Source: Desulfovibrio fairfieldensis (GTDB taxonomy: Bacteria; Desulfobacterota; Desulfovibrionia; Desulfovibrionales; Desulfovibrionaceae). From it: DNA of 64,000 nucleotides. The stretch is from contig NZ_CP014229.1 of the NCBI RefSeq assembly GCF_001553605.1, positions 475,001-539,000 of the forward strand, given 5' to 3'. The position numbers and the translations under genes are program-made. Every line of letters starts with the position of its first letter. Within the stretch, counting starts at the first letter, position 1. The notes under the pieces are model-generated. The model did no database searches. It was not told the DNA's origin and saw nothing but the letters and a program-made list of their open reading frames with translations. Of this stretch, positions 33,683 to 42,855 are shown piece by piece.

Positions 33683-33710
33683 CGCCCGGCCGGACTGAAC
33701 CGGCCGGGCG
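33683..33710 (+). terminator. Hairpin after manC
   Basis: Stem CGCCCGGCCGG with CCGGCCGGGCG and a 6-base loop; only a weak T/C-rich tail follows. Confidence 0.6.
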
Positions 33711-33855
33711 ATTCTCCTCCCCGCATTTCCCTTTCTCCTCCTTCAGCCTTCGAGGCAGGATCAGGCAATTTTTTGCGAAAATTGTGTCTTTAAGCCTGCC
33801 CATCCGGCGGATATGCTGATTCCAACGGATGTAACTCCGGCAACGGGAGGAAAGT

Positions 33856-34596
33856 ATGAAAAAACTGTTTGTGTTCCGCGCCGTCTGTTGCGCGCTGGCG
33901 CTGACCATCACGCTTACGGAGGCGCGTTCCATGGACGAAACCCAGACTCTGAACGCCCGGCAACGGGGCATTGTGACCATCGCGGCCTTTACCGCCAACG
34001 GCGATTTGGAAAAGCTGAAGCCCGCCCTGCACGACGGTCTGGAAGCCGGTCTGACCGTCAATGAGATCAAGGAAGTCCTTGTGCAATTGTACGCCTACAC
34101 GGGCTTTCCGCGCAGTCTCAACGGCATCGGCGTTTTCATGGCCGTCTTGGACGAGCGCAAGGCACGGGGCATCCGGGACGAGGAAGGCCGGGAACCGAGC
34201 CCGCTGCCCGCGAACCTGGACCGGGACGCCTACGGGGCCAGGGTCAGGGCCGAGCTGGCCGGGTGGAAAAGCATTCCCGCGCCTTCCGGCTATCAGCTCT
34301 TTACGCCCGCCATTGACGCCTTTCTCAAGCAACATCTGTTCGCGGACATTTTTGCCCGCGACAATCTGGACCATCAGAGCCGGGAACTGGCGACCATCGC
34401 GGCCCTGGCCGCCATGCCGGGCCTTGGCGCGCAGCTGCGCTTCCATCTCGGCGCGGCCATGAATACCGGGCTCAGCCCGGCGCAGCTGCGGGACTTCATC
34501 GCCGTGCTTGACGCCGGAGTCGGCAAGAAAGAGGCCGTCGAGGCGGGCAAGGTGCTGGACGCGGTACTGGCCGCGCGCTCCGGCCAGGCCCGGTAG
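33856..34596 (+). CDS. Exported carboxymuconolactone decarboxylase-family protein (two CMD domains)
   Basis: A 246-residue protein. Residues 1-24 are a signal peptide (FRAVCCALALTITLTEA). Two AhpD-like CMD repeats follow: the first around RQRGIVTIAAFTANGDLEKL to VLVQLYAYTGFPRSLNGIG, the second around SRELATIAALAAMPGLGAQ to GLSPAQLRDFI. The CxxC pair of true AhpD peroxidases is absent from both, so disulfide-based peroxidase action is unlikely. GGGAGG precedes the ATG. It lies before the Tat DUF362 gene and may share its transcript. Confidence 0.82.
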   Translation: MKKLFVFRAVCCALALTITLTEARSMDETQTLNARQRGIVTIAAFTANGDLEKLKPALHDGLEAGLTVNEIKEVLVQLYAYTGFPRSLNGIGVFMAVLDERKARGIRDEEGREPSPLPANLDRDAYGARVRAELAGWKSIPAPSGYQLFTPAIDAFLKQHLFADIFARDNLDHQSRELATIAALAAMPGLGAQLRFHLGAAMNTGLSPAQLRDFIAVLDAGVGKKEAVEAGKVLDAVLAARSGQAR

Positions 34597-34647
34597 CGGC
34601 CAAATCCGAGAGCAACCAGAGGGCAGACGCTCTCTCGGGAGGACATC

Positions 34648-35613
34648 ATGAACGAATTTTCACGACGCGATTTTCTGAAAAACGGGACGCTGACCGCGGG
34701 AGCGTTGGCCATGGGCCTTTCCCTGAAGGGCGGCCCGGCTCTGGCCGCGCCTCCGGCCAAGGCCAAGGTTTTTTTCACCAGGGATCTGAGCGCCGAGGGC
34801 CTGCTGAACATCTACGCCAAGGTCAATGAAGGTATGACCGGCAAGGTCGCCCTCAAACTGCACACCGGCGAACCCAACGGGCCGAACATTCTGCCCCGCC
34901 CCTGGGTGCAACGGCTCCAGGCTTCCATTCCCGACAGCACCATTGTGGAGTGCAACGTACTTTACGAAAGCCCGCGCCAGACCACGGAAGGGCACCGGGA
35001 AACCCTGAAGGCCAACGGCTGGACCTTCTGCGCCGTGGACATTATGGACGCCGAGGGCGACGTCAGCCTGCCCGTGCCCGGCGGCAGACGGCTCAAGGAA
35101 GTGGCCGTGGGCAAGCATCTGCTCAACTATGATTCCCTGCTGGCGCTCACCCATTTCAAGGGGCACGTCATGGGCGGCTTCGGCGGTTCGCTGAAAAACA
35201 TCGCCATCGGCTGCGCCTCCGGCAAGGTGGGCAAGGCGCAATTGCACCGCGAGGGCAACCAACTCTGGTCCGGCGGACCAAACTTCATGGAACGCATGGT
35301 GGAGGGCGGCAAGGCCGTCACAAGCCATTTCGGCCCGCACATCGCCTACATCAACGTGCTGCGCAACATGTCCGTGAGCTGCGACTGCGAAGGCGTCAAC
35401 GCCGCGCCGGTCACGCTGCCCGACCTGGGCATCCTGGCCTCCACGGACATCCTGGCCGTGGACACGGCTTCCGTGGACATGATCTACGCCCTGCCAAAAG
35501 ACGTGCGGCGCGATATGGTGGAGCGCATCGAATCCCGCAGCGGCCTGCGTCAGCTTTCCTATATGAAGGAAATGGGCATGGGCAGCGACCGGTATGAACT
35601 GATCACAATCTGA
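34648..35613 (+). CDS. Tat-exported DUF362-family protein
   Basis: A 321-residue protein. EFSRRDFLKNGTLTAGALAMG is a twin-arginine signal with cleavage after ALAA. DUF362 landmarks are VALKLHTGEPNGPN, ALTHFKGHVMGGFGGSLKNI and MSVSCDCEGVNAAPV, with Cys residues that could hold a metal. Longer family members have a ferredoxin domain, which is missing here. GGGAGG precedes the ATG. It probably works in the periplasm on redox or metal chemistry; the reaction is unknown. Confidence 0.85.
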   Translation: MNEFSRRDFLKNGTLTAGALAMGLSLKGGPALAAPPAKAKVFFTRDLSAEGLLNIYAKVNEGMTGKVALKLHTGEPNGPNILPRPWVQRLQASIPDSTIVECNVLYESPRQTTEGHRETLKANGWTFCAVDIMDAEGDVSLPVPGGRRLKEVAVGKHLLNYDSLLALTHFKGHVMGGFGGSLKNIAIGCASGKVGKAQLHREGNQLWSGGPNFMERMVEGGKAVTSHFGPHIAYINVLRNMSVSCDCEGVNAAPVTLPDLGILASTDILAVDTASVDMIYALPKDVRRDMVERIESRSGLRQLSYMKEMGMGSDRYELITI

Positions 35614-35656
35614 GCGGTGAAATTGTTTTCGGCGGGACGGCTCCCCCGAGCGGTTT

Positions 35657-35692
35657 AGAGCAGTTTAACTTTAAAAGTTGGCTTGCTCTGGG
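35657..35692. repeat. R3-type TAGAGC hairpin
   Basis: TAGAGCAGTTTAACTTTAAAAG with TTGGCTTGCTCT: an imperfect member of the short hairpin family, placed between the DUF362 and MBL-fold genes. Confidence 0.5.
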
Positions 35693-35733
35693 ACCGGGAG
35701 CCGCTCCACGGCGGCATACAGGGAAGAACAGTC

Positions 35734-36867
35734 ATGAAAAGGCGGTGGCGGCGCATGCTGGCGGGACTGGTGTTCGGCATTCTGCTTCTGGTTCTCGGCG
35801 GCTACGCCTATATGCAGTCGCCGCCGTTCGGAGCCCGGTCCCAGGGCGAACGCCTGGAGCGTATGCAGCGTTCGCCCCAGTATCGGGACGGCGTTTTTCA
35901 CAATCTGGAGCCCGTGCCCCGGGACGGGGCCCAGGGCGGCATGGCCCTGGCCCTGATCAAATATGCCCTGCGCCGCAAGGTGAACCCCGCGCCGCCCGCG
36001 CCCCTGCCCACATGCAAAACCGACCTGCGCGCCCTGGACCGCAACACGGATGTGGTTGTCTGGCTGGGACATTCCTCGTATTTCGTGCAACTGGGCGGCC
36101 ACCGTCTGCTTATCGACCCGGTGTTCAGCGAGAACGCCGCGCCCCTGCCGCGCGGCAACCCGGCCTTTGCGGGCAGTAACATCTATTCGGCGGCGGATAT
36201 GCCGGACATCGACGCGTTGCTCATTTCCCACGACCATTGGGATCATCTGGACTATCCCACGGCAACGGCACTGCGGGGCAAGGTGCGTCGCGTGGTCTGC
36301 GGGCCGGGCGTGGGCGCGTCTTTCGTGCGCTGGGGCTATGCGGAGGCGACCGTCACGGAACTGGACTGGAATGAATCCGTCGCGCTGGGCGGCGGCTTGA
36401 ATGTGCATGCCCAGACCGCGCGCCACTATTCCAGCCGTGGCTTTGCCCGCGACAGCACGCTCTGGCTGGGTTTTGCCCTGACCACGCCCCAACGGCGGCT
36501 CTTTTTCAGCGGCGACAGCGGTTACGGCAGGCACTTCGAGGCCATCGGCAAGGCCTTCGGCGGTTTTGACCTGGTCATGCTGGACAGCGGCCAGTACGAC
36601 GCCGACTGGCCGTATATTCACATGACGCCCGAAGAGGCGGCCCGTGCGGCCCGTGACCTGCAAGCCGAAACCCTGCTGCCCGCCCATGTGGGCAAGTTTT
36701 CCATTGCCTTTCATTCCTGGGATGATCCGTTCCGGCGTTCCGTGGCGGCGGCCGAAGGGCAGCCGTACAGCCTGCTCACGCCCAAAGTCGGCGAAGTCGT
36801 CATACTGCCCGCGCCGGGTGCGCCGTGGCCGGTTTTTCCCCGCTGGTGGGAAGAACTGCCGGGGTGA
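35734..36867 (+). CDS. MBL-fold metallohydrolase, membrane-anchored
   Basis: A 377-residue protein. Residues about 8-27 are an N-terminal membrane helix (MLAGLVFGILLLVLGGYAYM). The metallo-beta-lactamase domain has the metal motif SHDHWDHLD, with later ligands in HYSSRGFARD, FSGDSGYG and LPAHVGKFS. This is the NAPE-PLD/UlaG-like branch, which cleaves phosphodiesters or lactones; the substrate here is not known. The start at 35734 follows GGGAAG; a longer reading from 35683 starts in the R3 hairpin. Confidence 0.87.
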   Translation: MKRRWRRMLAGLVFGILLLVLGGYAYMQSPPFGARSQGERLERMQRSPQYRDGVFHNLEPVPRDGAQGGMALALIKYALRRKVNPAPPAPLPTCKTDLRALDRNTDVVVWLGHSSYFVQLGGHRLLIDPVFSENAAPLPRGNPAFAGSNIYSAADMPDIDALLISHDHWDHLDYPTATALRGKVRRVVCGPGVGASFVRWGYAEATVTELDWNESVALGGGLNVHAQTARHYSSRGFARDSTLWLGFALTTPQRRLFFSGDSGYGRHFEAIGKAFGGFDLVMLDSGQYDADWPYIHMTPEEAARAARDLQAETLLPAHVGKFSIAFHSWDDPFRRSVAAAEGQPYSLLTPKVGEVVILPAPGAPWPVFPRWWEELPG

Positions 36868-36884
36868 AAAAAAGGCGGCGAGTT

Positions 36885-36925
36885 GCAAAAGGGCGGCATC
36901 CATCGTGCGGATGCCGCCCTTTTGC
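36885..36925. terminator. Bidirectional terminator
   Basis: Stem GCAAAAGGGCGGCATC with GGATGCCGCCCTTTTGC between converging genes. The A and T runs at the base of the stem allow use on both strands. Confidence 0.85.
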
Positions 36926-36951
36926 GGATTTTTGCATTGCGCGCGGGCGCG

Positions 36952-38208
36952 CTATGCCTGCCCTTGCGCCTGCTCCCGCGCTTGCGGCACCGGTTCCGGA
37001 TTGTCGTTGAAGTCGCCTTCCAGGCGCGACACCACCAGCGCGCCGAGGCTGTCGCCCAGCACGTTCATGGGCGTGCGGGCCATGTCGAGAACGCGGTCGA
37101 TGCCCGCGATCAGGGCCACGCCTTCCAGGGGCATGCCCATCTGCACGAAAACGATGCTCATCATGATCAGGCCCGCGCCGGGAACGCCCATGGTGCCCAC
37201 GGCGGCGAGAATGGACATCAGAATGACGGTCAGTTGCGCGTCCAGCGGCAGCGAGATGCCGTAGAATTCCGCCACAAAAATCGTGTTGATGCCCATGTAC
37301 AGGGCGGTGCCGTTCATGTTGATGGTGTTGCCCAGCGGGATGCCGAAGCTGACCACGGTGCGCGATGCGCCCAGCGCCTCGGTGCAGCGCATGTTCGAAG
37401 GCAGGGCGGCCGCGCTGGAGCAGGTGGTGAAGCCGATCATGAAGGGCTCCAGCATGCCCTTGACGAAGCGCATCACCGGAATCTTGACCACGAACTTGAC
37501 CAGCGGCAGGAACATGAAACAGTACAGAATGGCGCAACCGGCGTACATCAGCAGAATGACCTTGCCCAGGGGCAACAGCACGGCAAGGCCGTGCTTGGTC
37601 ACGGTGTAGGCCATGAGGCCGAAGACGCCGATGGGCGCATAGTGCATCACAAAGCCCGTTACCTTGATCATGACTTCGCCGCAGGAGTCGAAGAAACGGT
37701 GCAGATGCCGTCCGCTCTCACCCAGGGAACTGATGCCGAAGCCGAAAATAATGGCGAAGATGATGATCTGGAGCATATTGCCCCTGGACATGGCTTCCAC
37801 CGGGTTGATCGGGATCAGGTTCATCAGCGTGTCGTTGAGGGCCGGCGGGGTCACCGGCTTGACGTGCAGATTGTCGGTGGAGAGGTTCACGCCCGCGCCC
37901 GGCTGCACGATGTTGGCCAGCAGCAGGCCCACGGCCACGGACACCGCCGTGGTGATCAGGTAGTAAAGCAGGGTCTTGGTGGCCACGCGCCCCAATTTGG
38001 TGGTGTCGCTGATGCCCGCCGCGCCCGCCACCAGGGTGGCGAAGACCAGCGGAACCACCACCATGCGGATCAGGCGGATGAAAATGTCGCCGAGAAATTT
38101 GAAGACGGCGCTGCCCAGCGCCCAGTCCTGCGCGACCACGCCCACAAGCACGCCCGCAACCATGCCGATGCCCATCTGCATGGGCAAACCCATTTTGATC
38201 TTTGCCAT
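36952..38208 (-). CDS. Dicarboxylate/amino acid:cation symporter (DAACS family)
   Basis: A 418-residue inner-membrane carrier coupling Na+ or H+ to dicarboxylate or glutamate/aspartate uptake. Family features: RLIRMVVVPLVFATLVAG, the hairpin serine motif FTTCSSAAALPSNM, NMNGTALYMGINTIFVAE and ILAAVGTMGVPGAG, with about eight membrane helices. The start at 38208 (MAKIKMG) has GGGGA at normal spacing; a first ATG at 38220 has none. The His/Gln-rich end is soluble. Confidence 0.93.
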   Translation of the reverse strand: MAKIKMGLPMQMGIGMVAGVLVGVVAQDWALGSAVFKFLGDIFIRLIRMVVVPLVFATLVAGAAGISDTTKLGRVATKTLLYYLITTAVSVAVGLLLANIVQPGAGVNLSTDNLHVKPVTPPALNDTLMNLIPINPVEAMSRGNMLQIIIFAIIFGFGISSLGESGRHLHRFFDSCGEVMIKVTGFVMHYAPIGVFGLMAYTVTKHGLAVLLPLGKVILLMYAGCAILYCFMFLPLVKFVVKIPVMRFVKGMLEPFMIGFTTCSSAAALPSNMRCTEALGASRTVVSFGIPLGNTINMNGTALYMGINTIFVAEFYGISLPLDAQLTVILMSILAAVGTMGVPGAGLIMMSIVFVQMGMPLEGVALIAGIDRVLDMARTPMNVLGDSLGALVVSRLEGDFNDNPEPVPQAREQAQGQA

Positions 38209-39011
38209 ACCATTCCCCATCAGTGATATTTCCAGGCAACAGCCGCGCCCATGACGTTCTTGTCCGCCGGTGATGGCGACAGGCGCGGTCGGGCTGGATT
38301 GCGGAACTCCCGGAGGCCGGGCGGCCGTATTCAGGCCGGTTCAGGGAGATAATGGTATTTCGCGACCGGGTCAATCAACGGGGCGGGATTTGCGGCTGTT
38401 CACAGCAGCGGCATAAAAATTATTGCCTTTCAGTAAAAAAATCTTTGACTTTGCAGCCAAGGGAAGTGCTGATTAATGAAGATTTTTGTTCTCTGCCAAG
38501 GAAGGCGAACTGCGGGCGGAGGGAGTATATCCAAACATATTCGACCTTCGCACGGGGCGAGCCTGACGCGGGCAGAGGGCAAAAAGACCATTAATCAGTG
38601 CTTCCCAAGATGCTTGGCGATTGTTTGCAGCGTATATAACCGGCATTCCACTCTGTGCTCATTCCGTGTGCGCGGGACCGTTTTATCTGACAATCCTGAC
38701 AGCGCGACCAGGGCGCGTATCGTTATCTTTCTGTCAGCCATAATATTTTTGACGTTGCTCGTTATCATGCGACAGCCTTTTTATCGTAGAGTATAACCGT
38801 TTTTCTATAACGAGCTTCGCTCAAGAGAAAAAGAATCTCAATCAGCCAGTCTAGTTCTTGTCTTCTTGACTACCGCAGGAAGTTGTGATTTTTTATCACA
38901 AGGTGATTCGTACCCACCTCCACGAGCGGCTACCATCCCGACAGTATGGCTTTTTTGCGCCCTTTGTGGCGCTGTGGCTGTCTATGGCCGTAAACCCTCG
39001 CGAGGTGCCTT
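38209..39011. other. Long intergenic region with R1i and an AT-rich stretch
   Basis: Besides R1i (38461-38607) no gene is supported in this 800-bp gap. 38613-38900 has lower GC than its surroundings and holds small palindromes (GAGAAAAAGAATCTC near 38826; TTGTGATTTTTTATCACAA near 38883). The latter looks like a terminator or operator. Confidence 0.5.
38461..38607. repeat. R1i: long-hairpin repeat
   Basis: The ends GGGAAGTGCTGATTAATG and CATTAATCAGTGCTTCCC pair over 18 bases. The inner TTTTTGTTCTCTGCC pairs with GGCAGAGGGCAAAAAGACC. The core is GGAGTATATCCAAACATATT. Confidence 0.88.
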
Positions 39012-39464
39012 ATGTCCCATCATTTCCCGAGCGCTGCTCCGCAGCCGCAGTCGTCAACGCCCCCTTCTCAAAGTCATTCCGAACTGACGGAACGGATCGC
39101 AAGATTCCGGGGCGCCGCCCAGGACCTGTTGGCCATCTATGAACCGGCAGGGCAGGGCAGTAGGCCCAATCCGCGTCCCAGTCCGGATTCGGACGGCGAA
39201 ACCCGCTGCTATCACCTTTCTGCGGGAGCGGTGCAGCATGAGCGCAAACTTTTGAAACACTACGGCGCGGAAGATTTTTGCGATCTGCTGGCGGAAACCT
39301 ATATGCTCCTGGTGGGCGTGGTCAAAATAATGAAAAGTACGCACCATGACGTGCGCGTGAAAGGCTATGTCATTGCCAGCCTGGGCTGCCTCCTTGAGCA
39401 GGCGTCCAACCTGGTGTTGCGGATGCGGAACGTCTACGACAGGATGGAAAGGGTCAGCCGGTAA
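39012..39464 (+). CDS. Uncharacterised small helical protein
   Basis: A 150-residue soluble protein of no recognised family. A Ser/Pro/Gln-rich disordered start (residues 1-25) is followed by helices (LTERIARFRGAAQDLLAIYE, HERKLLKHYGAEDFCDLLAE, YVIASLGCLLEQASNLVLRM). GAGGTG lies five bases before the ATG. A good terminator follows at 39509. Codon use is like its neighbours. It could be phage- or plasmid-related, but nothing identifies it. Confidence 0.6.
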   Translation: MSHHFPSAAPQPQSSTPPSQSHSELTERIARFRGAAQDLLAIYEPAGQGSRPNPRPSPDSDGETRCYHLSAGAVQHERKLLKHYGAEDFCDLLAETYMLLVGVVKIMKSTHHDVRVKGYVIASLGCLLEQASNLVLRMRNVYDRMERVSR

Positions 39465-39508
39465 GCAGCCCTGATCTTGTTCGGTTTCACCATTTCTTCA
39501 CGTAAAAA

Positions 39509-39538
39509 AGCCCTCGCGATTTGCAATCGCGAGGGCTT
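39509..39538. terminator. Terminator after the small unknown gene
   Basis: A perfect stem AGCCCTCGCGAT with ATCGCGAGGGCTT; an A run precedes it, so it also stops minus-strand transcription from the decayed antitoxin. Confidence 0.8.
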
Positions 39539-39557
39539 GAACGTCTAAGTTGTTCTT

Positions 39558-39857
39558 TCAGTCCGCCAAAGCGGCCAGCACGGTGTTCGGCGCTTTTTCA
39601 ATGATCCGGAGATGCGCCCGGACGGCCGGTCCCGGCCTGCGTTTGCCCTGTTCCCAATTTCTGAGGGCGTTGATGGAAAGCCGAACTGTGCGGCAAGCAT
39701 GGCCTGCGCGGGGCCCGGATCATGCCTGATCGCCTTTACAGCAACGTATTCCAGCGGGCGGATCGGGTAATGTTATGCACCTTGTCGGTCGACTTGTCCG
39801 CCGTTCCGTCCATATATTCCACTGCTTCACGCGGTCTTTCCAAGATGCGTTTTTCAT
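39558..39857 (-). pseudogene. Decayed XRE antitoxin, paralogue of the gene at 40244
   Basis: Read on the minus strand, three frame-shifted pieces align along the intact antitoxin: AVEYMDGTADKSTDKVHN, then YVAVKAIRHDPGPAQAMLAA, then LSINALRNWEQGKRRPGPAV continuing to NTVLAALAD and a stop at 39560-39558. At least two frameshifts separate them; the second is a one-base loss in the QFG-LS turn. It faces away from the intact toxin-antitoxin operon. The remnant may be left from a duplicated locus. Confidence 0.8.
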
Positions 39858-39859
39858 TC

Positions 39860-39888
39860 TTGACAAGAGTAAGTCAATGAATTACATA
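39860..39888 (+). promoter_or_regulatory. Toxin-antitoxin promoter with overlapping operator
   Basis: TTGACA (39860) and TACATA (39883) are 17 bases apart. The inverted repeat TTGAC(N8)GTCAA at 39860-39877 covers the -35 and fits autorepression by the antitoxin. Confidence 0.55.
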
Positions 39889-39909
39889 TAGTGCATGGAA
39901 AACACTCTC

Positions 39910-40197
39910 ATGACAGTAACTGAAACCCCGGCGTTTACGCATGAAGCGAAATCGCTGCTGAGCGAAGACGAGCGGAACGATCTGATACTGTTTCTGGCCG
40001 AGAATCCGGAGGCGGGAGATATTATCGAACAGACAGGGGGCGTAAGAAAGGTGCGCTGGGCGCGCCAAGGGGGTGTCAAAAGCAGTGGCTATCGCGTCAT
40101 TTATTACTACTATACGCAGGCGATACCGCTTTTTGCGTTGCTGATATACCCCAAAAACCGCAAAGACTCCCTCACATGGGGGAGAAGAACGGCTTGA
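39910..40197 (+). CDS. RelE/HigB-like toxin, C-terminus truncated by a frameshift
   Basis: A mRNA-interferase-type toxin. MTVTETPAFTHEAKSLLSED, VRKVRWARQGGVKSSGYRVIYYY and FALLIYPKNRKDSLT are the family core. The frame then reads WGRRTA and stops at 40197. Adding one G to the GGGGG run at 40178-40182 restores WGEKNGLKKFVGEILKAYG and carries the frame to a TGA at 40245-40247 that overlaps the antitoxin ATG. The start at 39910 has GGAA upstream; 39895 would lie at the transcription start. The missing helix probably weakens or abolishes toxicity unless the run is variable. Confidence 0.85.
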   Translation: MTVTETPAFTHEAKSLLSEDERNDLILFLAENPEAGDIIEQTGGVRKVRWARQGGVKSSGYRVIYYYYTQAIPLFALLIYPKNRKDSLTWGRRTA

Positions 40198-40243
40198 AGA
40201 AATTTGTGGGAGAAATCCTGAAAGCCTATGGAGTACGTAAGCC

Positions 40244-40555
40244 ATGAGTGAATTTGGCAAGAAGCTCTTGGAGAGCATGGAGCAGGCGGTCGAAATCGCC
40301 CAAGGTGACATGCCCAAGTCAGACTACGCTGAGCACATTGTTCAGGTGGCGCGCGCGCCTGAGCGTGTGGACGTGAAGGCTATCCGCAAGAGCATGGGAA
40401 TGACACAGGCCGGGTTTGCCGCGAGTTTCGGCCTGTCTCTGTATACCCTGCGCGGATGGGAACAGGGCAAGCGAAAGCCTGACCCCGCCGCGCGCGCTTA
40501 TCTGCGTGTTATCGAAAAGGCGCCTGATACCGTGCGTGCCGCGTTGGCAGACTGA
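40244..40555 (+). CDS. NadS/HigA-like XRE antitoxin
   Basis: A 103-residue protein. The N-terminal part (FGKKLLESMEQAVEIAQG) would bind the toxin. The C-terminal helix-turn-helix reads VKAIRKSMGMTQAGFAASFG, then LSLYTLRGWEQGKRKPDPAA. This gene order, toxin first, is typical of HigBA-type pairs. The antitoxin is intact and probably represses the operon at the TTGAC/GTCAA site. Confidence 0.88.
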   Translation: MSEFGKKLLESMEQAVEIAQGDMPKSDYAEHIVQVARAPERVDVKAIRKSMGMTQAGFAASFGLSLYTLRGWEQGKRKPDPAARAYLRVIEKAPDTVRAALAD

Positions 40556-40605
40556 AAAAGGTTTTGAAATCCTACTATCGCGTCAAGCGACTGTGCCCAA
40601 TAAAA

Positions 40606-40636
40606 AACAGGTTACGTTTTTTGAACGTAACCTGTT
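40606..40636 (-). terminator. Terminator of the tRNA operon
   Basis: Stem AACAGGTTACGTT with AACGTAACCTGTT. On the minus strand it is followed by a T run, so it ends the tRNA transcript. Confidence 0.9.
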
Positions 40637-40643
40637 GATTTTA

Positions 40644-40718
40644 TGGAGCGGGAAACGGGATTTGAACCCGCAACCTTCAGCTTGGGAAGCTGACACTCTA
40701 CCGTTGAGTTATTCCCGC
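40644..40718 (-). tRNA. tRNA-Gly (CCC)
   Basis: A full cloverleaf with encoded CCA; anticodon loop TTCCCAA on stem TCAGC/GCTGA; T loop GGTTCAAAT. It is last in the cluster. Confidence 0.95.
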
Positions 40719-40729
40719 AGAAAGGGCGG

Positions 40730-40804
<75 letters not shown>

Positions 40805-40835
40805 ATATACGAAACGGCGAGGCGTGAAAATACTC

Positions 40836-40909
<74 letters not shown>

Positions 40910-40919
40910 GATAAAAAAA

Positions 40920-40995
<76 letters not shown>

Positions 40996-41008
40996 TCAGC
41001 GAAAAAAT

Positions 41009-41037
41009 CTTTTACGCGTTCCTTTCCCGGCTGTCAA
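41009..41037 (-). promoter_or_regulatory. Promoter of the tRNA cluster
   Basis: On the minus strand a perfect TTGACA (41037-41032), a 17-base spacer and TAAAAG (41014-41009), 14 bases before the first tRNA. Confidence 0.7.
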
Positions 41038-41138
41038 GCGCCGGGCTGAAACTTTTTTCCCAATCGCTCTTTTGTGCCGGAAAAACGCCGGAATACGGAC
41101 TGTTGAAATCATCCCCGGCCCGCATCCCGGCGCGGCGT

Positions 41139-42443
41139 TCAATCCTTGAGGCGGTTGTCCACAATGCGCTGGGCCTTGCCTTCGGAACGCTGGATGGAGT
41201 GCGGCTCCATCAGGCGCACCTTGGCCGTGACGCCCAGAAATTCCTTGATATTCTTCTGCAAACGGCCTTCCAGCATCTGGAGCTTGCGGATTTCGTCGGC
41301 AAAGAGCGAATCGCTCACTTCCACGCGCACTTCCAGCGTGTCCAGATTATTGGAGCGGTCCACAATGATCTGGTAGTTGGGCGTGAGGCCCTCGCTCTCC
41401 ATGAGAATGCCTTCGATCTGCTGCGGGAAGACGTTGACCCCGCGGATGATCAGCATGTCGTCGCTGCGGCCGCGCAGGCGCGAAATGCGCACATGGGTGC
41501 GCCCGCAACGACAGGGCGTGTAATCCAGGCTGGTCAGGTCGCGGGTGCGGTAACGCAGCAGGGGGATGCCTTCCTTGGTCAGGGTGGTCAGCACCAGTTC
41601 GCCCACTTCGCCGGGCGGCAACTGCTCGCCGCTGATCGGGTCGATGATTTCGGGCAGGATGTGGTCCTCCCAGAGGTGCATGCCGCATTTGGCGTCCACG
41701 CACTCCATGGCCACGCCCGGTCCCATGATTTCGGAAAGGCCGTAGATGTTCAGAGCGTCGATGCCCATTTTCTGTTCCATGTCCCGGCGCATGGCTTCGG
41801 TCCAGGGTTCGGCCCCGAACACGCCGATGCGCAGCGGCAGGTCGCGGAAGTCGATGCCCGCCTCCTGTCCGGCCTCCCAGAGGTGCAGGGCGTAGGAGGG
41901 CGTGCAGCAGAGCACCGTGGCCGCGAAGTCGCGCAGCAGAAAGGCCTGCCGCCGCGTGGCTCCGCCCGAGGCGGGCACCACCGTGGCTCCCAGGTATTCC
42001 GCGCCGCCGTGCGCGCCCAAGCCGCCGGTGAACAGGCCGTAGCCGTAGGCCACGTGCACGATGTCCGTGCGGTTCACCCCGGCCGCCGAAAGGCTGCGCG
42101 CGGCCAGTTCGGCCCAGTTTTCCAGGTCGCGGGCCGTGTAGCCCACCACCACCGCCTTGCCCGTGGTGCCGCTGGAAGCGTGCAGGCGCACGATGTTTTC
42201 TCTGGGCACGGCGAACAGGCCGTAGGGATAGTGATTGCGCATATCCTGCTTTTCGGTGAAGGGCAGGAGCCGCAGGTCCGCCAGGGTTTTGATGTCCGCG
42301 GGGGTGATCCCGATCTCGTCGAAGCGTTTGCGGTAAAAGGGCACATTGGCGTACACGCGGTTGCAGAGATCGCGCAGGCGGCGCAGTTGCAGCGCTTCCA
42401 GGTCCTCGCGGGGCAGGGTTTCCTGTTTGATATTGAAGAGCAC
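41139..42443 (-). CDS. paaK: Phenylacetate-CoA ligase family protein
   Basis: A 434-residue adenylate-forming enzyme that converts an aryl acid (phenylacetate or related), ATP and CoA to the acyl-CoA. Motifs: [16 protein letters not shown] (phosphate loop), [16 protein letters not shown] (A5), YRTRDLTSL (A7) and [13 protein letters not shown] (A8/hinge). The C-terminal ferredoxin-like domain ends with [12 protein letters not shown], which holds the catalytic Lys. In sulfate reducers such genes often serve salvage of aromatic acids from amino acids. It is monocistronic. Confidence 0.9.
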   Translation of the reverse strand: MLFNIKQETLPREDLEALQLRRLRDLCNRVYANVPFYRKRFDEIGITPADIKTLADLRLLPFTEKQDMRNHYPYGLFAVPRENIVRLHASSGTTGKAVVVGYTARDLENWAELAARSLSAAGVNRTDIVHVAYGYGLFTGGLGAHGGAEYLGATVVPASGGATRRQAFLLRDFAATVLCCTPSYALHLWEAGQEAGIDFRDLPLRIGVFGAEPWTEAMRRDMEQKMGIDALNIYGLSEIMGPGVAMECVDAKCGMHLWEDHILPEIIDPISGEQLPPGEVGELVLTTLTKEGIPLLRYRTRDLTSLDYTPCRCGRTHVRISRLRGRSDDMLIIRGVNVFPQQIEGILMESEGLTPNYQIIVDRSNNLDTLEVRVEVSDSLFADEIRKLQMLEGRLQKNIKEFLGVTAKVRLMEPHSIQRSEGKAQRIVDNRLKD

Positions 42444-42855
42444 GGGCCACTCCTTATTATATGGCGGAACTAGAGCAGATTAACTTTGAAATTTTACAAA
42501 TTTCAAAGTCGGCATTCTGACGAAAAACGTGGTTATCGCTGCTGTCGATCCCCGTATGGCTCCGTTGTCGCCAACGGAGACAGCCTTTCGGGCTGCCTTC
42601 GGCCGCTTCGTCAGAATCCGCGCCGCACCGTGTGCGGCGTTAGAGCAATTTCAAAGTTGAAATGCCCTGGGACAGAAAAACAGGGAAACGCACGCGGAGC
42701 GCGGCGTCACTCCGGTATGCCGCAATGTGGGGGCCGGGTCAACCGGCCCGGCGCACGGCTTTGCCTTCCGGCGGCTATCCATTGAAACTCCGCGGTGCCG
42801 CCGCCTTGGCCACCACGCCATTGCTCTCAGTCCGGCTTTGGGATATGTGCTTGAC
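42444..42855. repeat. Repeat-filled gap upstream of rsfS (R3/R4)
   Basis: 42470-42670 is an R4 composite. It starts CTAGAGCAGATTAACTTTG, contains the complement of GACCGAAGGCAGCCCGAAGG and of GATCGACAGCAGCGATAA, and ends in the hairpin AGAGCAATTTCAAAGTTGAAATGCCCT. 42671-42855 holds no recognisable gene; the rsfS promoter should be there. Confidence 0.65.

Noticed and set aside
36883..38226. 447-codon plus-strand frame opposite the dicarboxylate symporter
   Set aside because: His/Gln-rich shadow of a membrane protein gene; the minus-strand gene is clear.
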